Virus record (IMG/VR): IMGVR_UViG_3300042554_001774
Span: 1 to 64,000 of that record
Source of the DNA: a virus
DNA: 64,000 bases
Strand: one strand, 5' to 3'
The first letter of the stretch is position 1. Each line of letters opens with the position of its first letter. Below the pieces are notes generated by a model. It saw nothing but the letters and a program-made list of their open reading frames with translations. It did not search any database and was not told the origin of the DNA. Below, piece after piece: positions 1 through 9,584 of the stretch. The translations under genes were made by a program, and so were the position numbers.

Positions 1-3000
1 GATATTTTGGCGGCTTGAGTTTCAGCAGCGGATCGAGTCTGATTGACAATGAACATCTTTCCGTTAGCGCCGAGAGTAGCTCTTTCGATGAGTTTATTCC
101 ATATCGCATTAAACTGCTCGAGGCCGATTCTGTTTGGCGAATCGAAGAGACCGGACTCGGTATGTGCTAATGCGAGTGCAATGTCGTAATCTACGACGTT
201 GCTTCTATTTAGGAGGGCACTGTTTGGGTCGTCGAGCATCTTCTGGTTGAGAAGTGTATCCAGGACTAGTTTCTCGTTGGTGGACAAGGATCCTTGGAAT
301 TCATCGCCCAGCATGTATTCAGCCAGATTGCGTGCGCTGATTGAGTGCTCAAGTGTCTCATCTACTGCGCTCACAGATATCATGTCAACGCCTGGGGTCT
401 CTATTCCCTTGGCAAAATCCTTACGCGCTGCGTCTCGGATTATTTGCATGATGGTCTCTATCTGTCGGTTACCTCTATCTGTGGCAAATTTATTTACCGT
501 GTAGCCTGGATCTTTCTCAATCTTGTTCAGCAATTCTTGATACTCATCCCTGTGGGCTTTTTGGCTGAGGTATTTGAGGTTGTCTTGTGTATGCAGTATC
601 TTGACATTGACCATCGGCCCTTTATTGTTTTTTAAGAATCGATTCTTGATTAGCGTGTGGCCGATGTCGCGAAACTGCCCGTTCTTGTCGATGAACTCGT
701 GGTTCTCGATCATTTTAATAACTTCAGGTTGGTCAATAAAATCACTTGCGCGACTAGCGTCATTGAATGCTGCGGATGTGGCAGCTTTTCTGACAGAGAT
801 CTGCATTCTTTTAAGTATCTCGTTCCTTGCTTGCTGGGCGAGCGACTCTAGGCTGTCCTTTGTGGCTTGGTCTATATTTTCTTCGGCAATAACCTGCCGG
901 AACTTATTCATGCTAAGGAACAGTTCCTCTAAGGTTTTCTTATTGTCTTTTTGAGGTTCTGGGCCTATGGCTTTTTTGATCAGCTTGTTGTATTCGTTTA
1001 AGCCATTGCTCCTGGAGTCCAGCTCTTCCTTTTGTGCGGAAGTTGGGTTCTTTCCAGTCTTCTTTTTTCTCAGTGAGATCTTTCTTTGCAAGCTAGACAA
1101 TTCTGATTCTGCTTGCGACTTTTGACTAATAAGATCTTGGGCTTGCGTGATCCTTTCGTTTAGCTCTGCGATCTCTCGCGTGTTGTCTTCTGCAGCATCA
1201 CCCTTAAGCGACTTGCCTTTATCGCGCAATTGCTGCACTTGCTGCTTAAGCGCCTCAAGTCCGCGTTGCTCAGGAGTGGCATCTAGAGCCTCAAGGACCG
1301 CCTTGGCGTCTTGCAGCGACATGTCTCTGACGGCCTGTCCACCTTGATATTTGACTTCTTTTGCGGCTTCTTTTACTGTCTCTACAGGCGCTGCGGCTTT
1401 TGATATTTTAGCCTTGGCTTTTTTGCTTGTTTCTGTAGGTGACTTTAGATATCGTTTGATGATGTCGATATCAGTGTCGGTGATTGAGGCGTCTGCTTTT
1501 TTGAGTGCATCAATCGCTTCGTCGCTAAGCTCCGTCACGTCCTCAAGTTTTTGTGCTCCACGGATCGTGTCTAGGTTATTCAGGATGATGCTGGACACCT
1601 TGTCTGCAGCGTGTTTCTTTGCCAACTTGTCAGGTCGCTTGGTTTTCATTGTTACCTGAAGCGCTTCATTGACTGCGCCAGCCAGTGACCCTAAGAAGTC
1701 CTTGTCACCTGTGATGCCAAGCTTGTTGCTTAATGTTTCAGTGATTCCGTGTACTTTGATGTACTTGTTGATGAATTGCTGGTCGAGATCCTGCAGTAGC
1801 TTGATAGCTTCTGGAATGTCTGCATCTGGAATGGATTCATTGATATTCTTGACTAAGTTAGTCATGAATTCTTGGTATTGTTCCGGAGTGCTTACGTTTG
1901 CCAGGTCAAAGCGCACCTGCTCCATATTGTCTCTTAGGTATGGCAGCTGATCTGCTTCGAATATCTCGATGCCTTCAGCTTCATCTGGGTCAAGAATCTG
2001 CTTGAGTCTCTTGGTTCTCTTGGCTGGATCTGCTGCTTGCTCTGCGACTTGTTCTGCAGTAGCCTTCTCTGCGGCAGTTTTCCTTTTGCGAAGTTCCACT
2101 GGACCGACTGGCATTTGCTTGGGGATGGCGGTAGTCGGTTCTTGGGTCTTCTTGGGTTTTCTGGTGTCTACGGATTTTGTGCCAGGTGTCTCTGTGATAA
2201 CTCGCTTGCTGCTTTGGCTCCTTTGGGCCATACGGGACAGGATATTGTCTGCTGGCCTGTCGTCTATTGGAGTTAGCGGCAGTTCCAACTGTCCTGGACT
2301 GGGCTTCAGCGCGGGAGGTTCTACGGGAGCGGCTGCTTCTTCGAGTGCATTGCGAGAGGTACTACTTCCGCTCCCAGTGGTTTGCTTCTTTGCTTTGGCG
2401 ACAATACGAAATAGATCTGGTGTTGACGTTGGCTCTATATTGAATTCTAGGGTGTCAGATGCATTGTTTAGTCGCGCTGCGACTCGCTCCACGAAGCTAT
2501 ACTCGTCGAGCATGATTTTCTTGCCTGGGGTTGCTTGGTTTGCTATGTCTTTGTAAATTCGATTCCCAACTTCCAGCATTTGCGATACTGCCTCTTTGTT
2601 GGGTTGGATTAAGCCGGAAGGCTTAATTTCGAATCTACTGTCGTTTTCCAGTGAGTCGAGAAGTGTTTTTCTGTCTTGTTTGTTTATGCCTAGGTGTTCG
2701 GATATCTCATTTATAGATGGCGGATTTCTCCATCGTATCGCTATTTGAAGCTTTGCTCTTTCGATACCTTCGCTGTCCATCTTCCCTGTGTACGCCAAGG
2801 AGTCTTTGATTCTTTGGGTGATGTCGTGGCGACTAATGAGGTTTCTATTTGCAGTTCGCTGATTTGCTGCGTCAAGGATGACGTTTCCATCCACGGATTT
2901 TTTAGGTGCTTCTGTAGAAGCGGCTGCTTCTTCGAGTGCATTGCGAGAGGTACTACTTCCGCTCCCAGTGGTTTGCTTCTTTGCTTTGGCGACAATACGA

Positions 3001-6000
3001 AATAGATCTGGTGTTGACGTTGGCTCTATATTGAATTCTAGGGTGTCAGATGCATTGTTTAGTCGCGCTGCGACTCGCTCCACGAAGCTATACTCGTCGA
3101 GCATGATTTTCTTGCCTGGGGTTGCTTGGTTTGCTATGTCTTTGTAAATTCGATTCCCAACTTCCAGCATTTGCGATACTGCCTCTTTGTTGGGTTGGAT
3201 TAAGCCGGAAGGCTTAATTTCGAATCTACTGTCGTTTTCCAGTGAGTCGAGAAGTGTTTTTCTGTCTTGTTTGTTTATGCCTAGGTGTTCGGATATCTCA
3301 TTTATAGATGGCGGATTTCTCCATCGTATCGCTATTTGAAGCTTTGCTCTTTCGATACCTTCGCTGTCCATCTTCCCTGTGTACGCCAAGGAGTCTTTGA
3401 TTCTTTGGGTGATGTCGTGGCGACTAATGAGGTTTCTATTTGCAGTTCGCTGATTTGCTGCGTCAAGGATGACGTTTCCATCCACGGATTTTTTAGGTGC
3501 TTCTGTAGAAGCGGCTGCTTCTTCGAGTGCATTGCGAGGCTTGCTGCTTGTCGCGTAATCTTCGCCATCGAACAGTCCAGGCTGTCCTCTTCTCGGGGTG
3601 CCTTGAGCTGTATCTAGCAGTGGATTGCCAGTTGTTGCTTCTGGCTTCTTTGTGAACATGCCATCGAACAGCTTTTGCTTCTCTTCGCTCCAATCGCGAC
3701 TCAGTGGCGAGTTTTTGATTCTTTTGTATATGCCACTTATCCACTGCTTCATCTTGGCGAATATCGCCGTAAGGTCGCTTGTTGGAGCCTTTCCTGTTGC
3801 GAGATACTTTTCGAAGTCTCGAGCAAAAGCCTCTTCTTGTTCTATAGTCCACTTGCCGTCTTTGACTAGGTATATTTTCTCAGCTAAGTCTTGTAGGTCC
3901 TTGCGGAGTCGTCTGCGCGCAACGTGTCCTAGTTCGTGGGCAACTGTAGAGATGTTCGCGTTTTCGAATAGAAATACTTTCGCGAATGCATTAGGTTCGT
4001 TGAATCGAACTGCGCCACGGACTAGTTCCTTGCCTTTCGTTCCTGTTCGCTGATAGAGCGGCTGCCCTTGTTCCAGAATCTCCTTGCGCATTTGGGGTGT
4101 GATACTGAATACCTGGACGTCGCCAGAGAATTTCTCTGGAACAACAGATTCCACCCAGGATTTAGCTTCGTTTAGCGTTTTGAATGCCCTTAGGGAGTAC
4201 TCTCCTGAATTTATAGATGCTTCGTACTTGTCACCACGCTTGCGAACGCTTGCTTTTAGGTATCCATCTTGACGGAGGTCTAGTTCGTCTACGGAATATA
4301 AGTTAGCTTTCTCCCATATACGTCCCTGCTTTGCGTTATTACCTATACCTTGGAAGCTTCCCCATCGCTTAGTGAGCTTCTTCAAGTCGGCGTTCAGTAT
4401 CTCGTCATAGAATTTCCCTAGTGCAGTATCTGGACCGCCAACAGCTCTCGCCGCGTCTGATCCTTTGACAATGTGAACTTCTTCATATCCGTTTTCTGCG
4501 GCTTCTTTTAGGATCTTTTTAAGTGCTAGTGTTGTCCAGGATTTTTTGAACGGACCTAGCGCGACATCTCCTGTGTATCCAGTTTCGAGTGCTAACTCAT
4601 AGTCTTGGCGGGCGGATTCTAGTTCTCGTTTAGCGGCCTCCCAGGCTTTGTCTGCTTTTTCGGCGAGTGCAATATGCTCTTTGGAAGATCCTGCGTGGAT
4701 GTGATTGTCCCAGTAGGTCATCTCGCTAGTGGCTTTTTGTAGGCGAGTCTCTGCTTGAGTCACCTTTTCTTTTAGTAACTCCGCGTCTACTTTCTTTTTG
4801 TACCCTCTCTTTGATCCGGCTTGATGCCAGTCGCTCTGGATCTCTTGCACCCTAAGGGCTTTCTTGCCATTAGGCAGCGCCACATCGTCCATGCGAATAT
4901 GGGCGACTATGTTTGGTTGGTCGAAATGCGGGCTATGGTATTGGCCAGAAAGTAGCTCTCTAGATAGGTTTTGAAATTGAAAATTCCAGTCAGCATCTTC
5001 TTCAGTCAGTCCTTGTGATGTGAGTTTCTCGTATAGATCATCGTGAGCCTTGTCCCATGCATCTTTCGTGTCTTTATTGTCAAGTGTTATCAGTTTTTCG
5101 CGGTAAGTCCCCTTTATACCTCCAGGTATAGTGTAGTTACTGTATCTGGAGTGTCCGTCGAGTTTTATGCTCTTTTTCAGTTTGTCTACTGCACTATTGA
5201 GCGACTTTCGTTCGTTTGCGACTTGACTGCGAAAGCGATTGACTATGCCTGGCGGAAGTCCTGGTGAATACTGTTGCAGGTTTTCAATTAAGTATCCGCT
5301 GTAGTGGACGGTATAGATATGTCGAATAATCTCGTTGTCGTTTAATCCAGGTGGCACGGTGACTATGTCGCTTAGGTCTTCTTCGCCCGATATTGAGACG
5401 CGAAGGTCGCCATCGCTTTTGGCTCTTTTGGCGACTATCTTTAAGCTTAGTGGGTTATGGTTTGTGTTGAGTATTTCGTTAACTAAGTCGCTTTCTAAGG
5501 CGTTGGTTTTTTGTTGATGCTCGGTGTATAGTCTGTCGAGTTCCTGGGCGATTGAACTGTCATCTCCAAGCGTTACATCCTTGATCTTGACCTTGTGCTC
5601 ATCGACCCATTCTTGGATTTCTTGCTTGGTTTTTGGTTTCCCGTCAGAGAATAGTCCTTCGATATCTAGATCCTCGATCTCGTCGTCCTTGACTCCATAT
5701 TTCTTGGCTGTAGCTAAGAATTGATCCTTGCCGATCTTCCCTCCTACTTTCCCTTCCTTGAGCATGCGATCCGTTTTGTAGTAGAAGTCTTCTGCTTCAG
5801 ATTGAAACAGGATATTCGGATTCGTAGCGTCAAACGTGCCTTTGTTTGCTGTGGCTGATTTGATTTGGGGTGAATCAAAAGCAACCCATGTGGTTGATTT
5901 GATTTCATTTCCATCCCAATCCCACGTTATGTCTGGCATTTTTATGCCGTCGTACCCGAGCAGTTGAGCCTGATTTTTTAGCTTATTACGAAACCCTTGG

Positions 6001-9000
6001 CGGTTAATGTATTGAAATAAGTCTCTTTCGTGAGGGAGAGACTTTATTAGCTCGTCACTGAAGTCCAGTTTTTTTAGTACATTTGCCAGCTTGTTGCGTA
6101 CATCGCCACGGGTTCGAGGGAGTTCAGTTAGGTCAAGTGGATTTTTAATGTCAAGATAAACAGGGTATATTCTTCCCTTGCCAGCGGTAAACTCTCCAGA
6201 GTATTCTGGAGATTCGGAAAACATGTGCCAGTTTCCTGCGACATCATCCGCATAAGGGTTGTTGAATTCATTGAACTGAATTACTTCTCTGGTTCCGTGG
6301 TAAACAACTAACGGCTTACCATCTTTATCAACAACCTTACTTGCGTCAGTTGGATCGTTCTCCCAGTCGCCGAACCACCTCTTGAAGTACTTTGATAAGA
6401 CGCCCTTTTCTCGCCATTCCTTTGCTGCCTCGGTTAATTCTCCTGGGCCTGCGCTAGCGACTGCGGCGCTTTCTTGTAGTAAGTCGCCTTCCTCTTGGGT
6501 TTTCAGAAAATCTTCGTAGCTTGTGCTGGAGAACTCTGCACGCAGGTAGTCGTCTGGTTTTTGGTCTGCGGCATCCGCAAGAGCCCTTACGATTGCTTCG
6601 TAGTTGTCGGCTATTTCGTCTGCATTTGCTTCGTTGTTGTATCGCTCCTTGATGGCCTTTCGTAGCGACTGCAGCGGTGTTTGTGCTTCAGTTGCTGCGG
6701 TAGCAGTTTGTTTGGTGGTGGCAGTAGTTGCCTGGGTCATGTCCTGGCTAATGATTAGTGGTTGACTGTGAAATACTGTCTTGCCGTCCGTTCTTGGCGT
6801 GTAGACCACAGCGTTAATTTTTTTGCCTGCACCATCCCACCTGTGGTGGCCGTCTTGGATGAAGTATTTGTCGCCGTCCTTTAGGACTAAGATGGGGTAT
6901 TTACTATCTTTGATCGGTTGTCCGGATCGGTGTGATTGTGTTGCTGTTAGTTTGTCTGTATCGAGTTCTTCTAGCCAGACGCTACCTCCGCCGTATTCTA
7001 TATCGTCATCTACGCCGGATTCAATTCTATTAACCGCATCTGCTATGACGCTGGAGTTTTCGCTAGATACTCCTTGCGTTTTAAGCCTGGATGCGAATTT
7101 TGCTGGCTGTTCATCCTCCGGTTTAATTATATCCAGCGCCGCAGACTCCTGGGTGGTAGCCTCTGTCCGGATCGTGTCCGGATTTGTCCGGATCGTGTCC
7201 GGATTTGTCCGGATCGTGTCCGGATTGGTTGATACCGGATCTGGTATATTTTCAGGCTGTGGTTTTGTGTACTTCTCGGCGGACTTCTGGTACTCACGTT
7301 TCCAGTTATCCATCTTTGAAGGATTGCCCGCTCCACCAGTTGCCTCATCTGCGGCAGCCTTCTGCGGCTTGGTGATATCCTCAAAGAACCTCCTTAGCTT
7401 ATTCTCCTCCTTGCTCTTGCCGGTGATGGACTTGGCGATATTGCTCAACAGATTCTTGACGTGTTCCCAGAATCCAGGTTCAGCTTGTTCGCGATTTGCG
7501 AACTCCTGGAATCCATCTGCGAATGCTTCGCTTGCCTGCGTATTCCACTTACCGCTGCCTGGCTTAAACATCGGGGCGTCCGGGCCTAGTCTCTGATTGA
7601 TCGCATCGGTCATATCCTGCAGATACGGCGTGCCCTCAAACATCTTCTCGATGTCATGCCCGATCTCATGGAAGAAGCTCCCGGCGTTCGCCTCCTGGGA
7701 TGCCGCCCCCACGAGTCGCTCCTTAATATCAAAGTTCATCCTGTACTGAGCCAGGATACTCTCATCAGCCAGATCCACTGATTGCACCTTAAGAGTCCTA
7801 AAGTACTCATCAGGATCGATATTGCCATGTATGGCACTCCAGGTTCGCGAGATTGCCTCCAGAATCGCGAAGTTCTTAACTATGGCTTCTGGCTCCTTAA
7901 ACAGCCTAACGGCCTCATAGAGCGTCCTGGTGGCTTCTGGGCCTACATTGCTTTGTACCAGCTTGCCCTTAGCGTCAATAAGCCCCATGGCACCGAGTCT
8001 TCCTTGTAGTGCCTTAGGGCCGGAAGACGCGATAGAAGCGACTTCTGTGTCACTTAGCCCGGACTTAATCAGCGCTTCCTTGGCCACTGCGTCATCGACC
8101 TTGATGGTCTTAGGTGGCTTTACTGTACTTTTGTTCAGTAGCGGGTTCGGTTGAGGCGCAAATTGACCCGTTTGGGCCTCTGGAATGGAAGGGCCTTGCG
8201 GGGCATCTGGGGTGATGGCGGCAGGGGTCGGCCCTTGTGGTTTGTTTGGCCCTTGTGGGTCAATAGGCGTCGATGGCGTGTCTCCAGCTTGTGACGCAGG
8301 CGGCGTTGGTGGCTGTGGAGGGGTTGGTCTTTCTGGGGCGTCAGGCTGCTTCTTCATCCAGTCATCCCAGCGGGTGTCTGGATTGGCGAGGGTCTTCTCG
8401 TAGGCTGGTCTTGAGAGTGGCAGACCGACACTGACCAGGCTGCGCATTGGCTTAGCCATGTCTTTGGCTAGAGCTTCGGCTAGTTGTTCCTCTGAGAGGG
8501 TCTTTCCGTACAGGTGCTGGTAGATTCCCTTGATCTTGTTTTCCATGCCAGCGGGTGTCATCTTAAGGACAGAGCCTTGCAGGGTGTTCATTGCGGCGCG
8601 TGTTCCTTCCGCATCAACTTTCCACTGGTCGGTCTCCTTTGCTTTCTTGTACACCGCGAACGTGCCATCGTTGTCCACGAGGGCCCATTCGTTGGACTTG
8701 GCGACCGTTGTTGGCGCTTCGTCGATTGACTTGAAGGCGCTGCTGGCGCTCTCGCTCTTGACTTGCTTGCCGTCCACGAACTGCCCTACACGGGTAGCTA
8801 CTCTCGATTTGGTGAACTTATTGACATGTTCGAACACCTTGTTGCCGGTAACGGAAGCCTTGGCGAATTGCCCTCCGACCCAGCTTGGATTCTTTCCGGC
8901 TTTTCCGGATAGTTCAGCCATTTCTTTGGCGAGCGGTCGCAGCTTCTTGACGCCCATATTGGCGAAGACTTGCCCGATCTTCGTTAAGCCGAACGAACCA

Positions 9001-9584
9001 AGGTAGGTTAGTGGGTCTGTAGCCACTTCTAGTGCTAGTCCAGCGCCGAAGTTAGCCCATGTATCTTCCTTCTTGTCGGCCAGGCCCCAATCTCGCAGCA
9101 TCTGCCTGCCTTCGACTCGGTTCTCTTGGAAGTTCCTTCCGAACGGATCTAGCAATTGATCGAATGGGTTCCTTGGTGTCGTCCCTCCGGGAAGCCAAGT
9201 AAGCACATCTCGCGCCATTGACCCTGGCAGGTCTAGGGCATTACCAACTGCAGCTACCGAGTTAAGAGCCATCATGCCAGCCTTGCCAGCTAGTGACATG
9301 TCTTCTGGCTTCTCTTGGGTCGGCTCAGCAGTAGGGAACACGTTGGGGTTAGAAGCGGATTCTATGGCGCTTTGGCTCTGCCTGGACGTTGGCAATCCCT
9401 GAGGGTCATTGCGCTGGTAGGCGGTCTTCCTGGTTGTCACGCGAGACCCAACTGGATTGTAGTCTTGGTTGGGCTCTTCCTCTCGCTGGCTGGAGGTTCT
9501 GCGCGAGCCTCTAGCGGCAGCAATAGCCGCAGTTCTTGGAGATGGAAGGTTGCCGTATGCTGCTTCGTATAATGGATTACTCAC
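1..9584 (-). CDS. Giant phage polyvalent protein (partial, runs off left edge)
   Basis: One frame is open from a GTG at 9584 to the left edge (3194 codons, no stop), so the C-terminus is missing. The GTG overlaps the upstream gene's end by 8 bases and follows an AAGGAAGG box. Order of parts: N-terminal virion-type region with Gly/Ala-rich hydrophobic stretches (about 95-200); Pro-rich linker (about 400-490); zincin motif HEIGH at 639-643 with a later SEAFAD Glu near 686; a 7-residue triplet repeat (about 787-807); a ParB-like segment ending DGHHR (about 895-915); an ART-PolyVal-like ADP-ribosyltransferase domain (FGDWE near 1067, VVYHGT near 1093, closing NPNILFQ near 1257); an LPD-like module with VGGKIGKDQ; the EIQSDWHQ module near 1580; a second zincin HELGH at 1883-1887; two identical 197-residue repeats (2026-2419); then a long helical, coiled-coil-rich region. 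This matches the polyvalent proteins described for phages and conjugative elements (DarB-like), which are packaged or injected with the DNA and counter host defences. The enzymatic roles are inferred from motifs only. Confidence 0.85.
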   Translation of the reverse strand, partial: MSNPLYEAAYGNLPSPRTAAIAAARGSRRTSSQREEEPNQDYNPVGSRVTTRKTAYQRNDPQGLPTSRQSQSAIESASNPNVFPTAEPTQEKPEDMSLAGKAGMMALNSVAAVGNALDLPGSMARDVLTWLPGGTTPRNPFDQLLDPFGRNFQENRVEGRQMLRDWGLADKKEDTWANFGAGLALEVATDPLTYLGSFGLTKIGQVFANMGVKKLRPLAKEMAELSGKAGKNPSWVGGQFAKASVTGNKVFEHVNKFTKSRVATRVGQFVDGKQVKSESASSAFKSIDEAPTTVAKSNEWALVDNDGTFAVYKKAKETDQWKVDAEGTRAAMNTLQGSVLKMTPAGMENKIKGIYQHLYGKTLSEEQLAEALAKDMAKPMRSLVSVGLPLSRPAYEKTLANPDTRWDDWMKKQPDAPERPTPPQPPTPPASQAGDTPSTPIDPQGPNKPQGPTPAAITPDAPQGPSIPEAQTGQFAPQPNPLLNKSTVKPPKTIKVDDAVAKEALIKSGLSDTEVASIASSGPKALQGRLGAMGLIDAKGKLVQSNVGPEATRTLYEAVRLFKEPEAIVKNFAILEAISRTWSAIHGNIDPDEYFRTLKVQSVDLADESILAQYRMNFDIKERLVGAASQEANAGSFFHEIGHDIEKMFEGTPYLQDMTDAINQRLGPDAPMFKPGSGKWNTQASEAFADGFQEFANREQAEPGFWEHVKNLLSNIAKSITGKSKEENKLRRFFEDITKPQKAAADEATGGAGNPSKMDNWKREYQKSAEKYTKPQPENIPDPVSTNPDTIRTNPDTIRTNPDTIRTEATTQESAALDIIKPEDEQPAKFASRLKTQGVSSENSSVIADAVNRIESGVDDDIEYGGGSVWLEELDTDKLTATQSHRSGQPIKDSKYPILVLKDGDKYFIQDGHHRWDGAGKKINAVVYTPRTDGKTVFHSQPLIISQDMTQATTATTKQTATAATEAQTPLQSLRKAIKERYNNEANADEIADNYEAIVRALADAADQKPDDYLRAEFSSTSYEDFLKTQEEGDLLQESAAVASAGPGELTEAAKEWREKGVLSKYFKRWFGDWENDPTDASKVVDKDGKPLVVYHGTREVIQFNEFNNPYADDVAGNWHMFSESPEYSGEFTAGKGRIYPVYLDIKNPLDLTELPRTRGDVRNKLANVLKKLDFSDELIKSLPHERDLFQYINRQGFRNKLKNQAQLLGYDGIKMPDITWDWDGNEIKSTTWVAFDSPQIKSATANKGTFDATNPNILFQSEAEDFYYKTDRMLKEGKVGGKIGKDQFLATAKKYGVKDDEIEDLDIEGLFSDGKPKTKQEIQEWVDEHKVKIKDVTLGDDSSIAQELDRLYTEHQQKTNALESDLVNEILNTNHNPLSLKIVAKRAKSDGDLRVSISGEEDLSDIVTVPPGLNDNEIIRHIYTVHYSGYLIENLQQYSPGLPPGIVNRFRSQVANERKSLNSAVDKLKKSIKLDGHSRYSNYTIPGGIKGTYREKLITLDNKDTKDAWDKAHDDLYEKLTSQGLTEEDADWNFQFQNLSRELLSGQYHSPHFDQPNIVAHIRMDDVALPNGKKALRVQEIQSDWHQAGSKRGYKKKVDAELLKEKVTQAETRLQKATSEMTYWDNHIHAGSSKEHIALAEKADKAWEAAKRELESARQDYELALETGYTGDVALGPFKKSWTTLALKKILKEAAENGYEEVHIVKGSDAARAVGGPDTALGKFYDEILNADLKKLTKRWGSFQGIGNNAKQGRIWEKANLYSVDELDLRQDGYLKASVRKRGDKYEASINSGEYSLRAFKTLNEAKSWVESVVPEKFSGDVQVFSITPQMRKEILEQGQPLYQRTGTKGKELVRGAVRFNEPNAFAKVFLFENANISTVAHELGHVARRRLRKDLQDLAEKIYLVKDGKWTIEQEEAFARDFEKYLATGKAPTSDLTAIFAKMKQWISGIYKRIKNSPLSRDWSEEKQKLFDGMFTKKPEATTGNPLLDTAQGTPRRGQPGLFDGEDYATSSKPRNALEEAAASTEAPKKSVDGNVILDAANQRTANRNLISRHDITQRIKDSLAYTGKMDSEGIERAKLQIAIRWRNPPSINEISEHLGINKQDRKTLLDSLENDSRFEIKPSGLIQPNKEAVSQMLEVGNRIYKDIANQATPGKKIMLDEYSFVERVAARLNNASDTLEFNIEPTSTPDLFRIVAKAKKQTTGSGSSTSRNALEEAAASTEAPKKSVDGNVILDAANQRTANRNLISRHDITQRIKDSLAYTGKMDSEGIERAKLQIAIRWRNPPSINEISEHLGINKQDRKTLLDSLENDSRFEIKPSGLIQPNKEAVSQMLEVGNRIYKDIANQATPGKKIMLDEYSFVERVAARLNNASDTLEFNIEPTSTPDLFRIVAKAKKQTTGSGSSTSRNALEEAAAPVEPPALKPSPGQLELPLTPIDDRPADNILSRMAQRSQSSKRVITETPGTKSVDTRKPKKTQEPTTAIPKQMPVGPVELRKRKTAAEKATAEQVAEQAADPAKRTKRLKQILDPDEAEGIEIFEADQLPYLRDNMEQVRFDLANVSTPEQYQEFMTNLVKNINESIPDADIPEAIKLLQDLDQQFINKYIKVHGITETLSNKLGITGDKDFLGSLAGAVNEALQVTMKTKRPDKLAKKHAADKVSSIILNNLDTIRGAQKLEDVTELSDEAIDALKKADASITDTDIDIIKRYLKSPTETSKKAKAKISKAAAPVETVKEAAKEVKYQGGQAVRDMSLQDAKAVLEALDATPEQRGLEALKQQVQQLRDKGKSLKGDAAEDNTREIAELNERITQAQDLISQKSQAESELSSLQRKISLRKKKTGKNPTSAQKEELDSRSNGLNEYNKLIKKAIGPEPQKDNKKTLEELFLSMNKFRQVIAEENIDQATKDSLESLAQQARNEILKRMQISVRKAATSAAFNDASRASDFIDQPEVIKMIENHEFIDKNGQFRDIGHTLIKNRFLKNNKGPMVNVKILHTQDNLKYLSQKAHRDEYQELLNKIEKDPGYTVNKFATDRGNRQIETIMQIIRDAARKDFAKGIETPGVDMISVSAVDETLEHSISARNLAEYMLGDEFQGSLSTNEKLVLDTLLNQKMLDDPNSALLNRSNVVDYDIALALAHTESGLFDSPNRIGLEQFNAIWNKLIERATLGANGKMFIVNQTRSAAETQAAKI
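2328..3538. repeat. Perfect 591-bp in-frame tandem duplication
   Basis: Copy A spans 2328-2918 and copy B 2919-3509; the first 29 bases of a third copy follow at 3510-3538 before the sequences diverge. The period is 591 bases (197 codons), so the giant protein keeps its frame. I see no difference between the copies, including silent positions. Each unit encodes a helical, winged-helix-like segment (containing INEISEHLGINKQDR) followed by a Ser/Thr-rich linker. Confidence 0.93.
7164..7226. repeat. Three perfect 21-bp tandem repeats
   Basis: Three identical 21-base units at 7164-7184, 7185-7205 and 7206-7226 lie in frame inside the giant gene and encode tandem NPDTIRT heptads on the minus strand. 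They sit in the Pro/Thr-rich linker between the first zincin and the ParB-like segment, so they probably vary linker length. Confidence 0.9.

Noticed and set aside
199-8729. Many plus-strand frames across the first 9 kb
   Set aside because: They are shadows of the continuous minus-strand giant frame and show no ribosome sites or domains.
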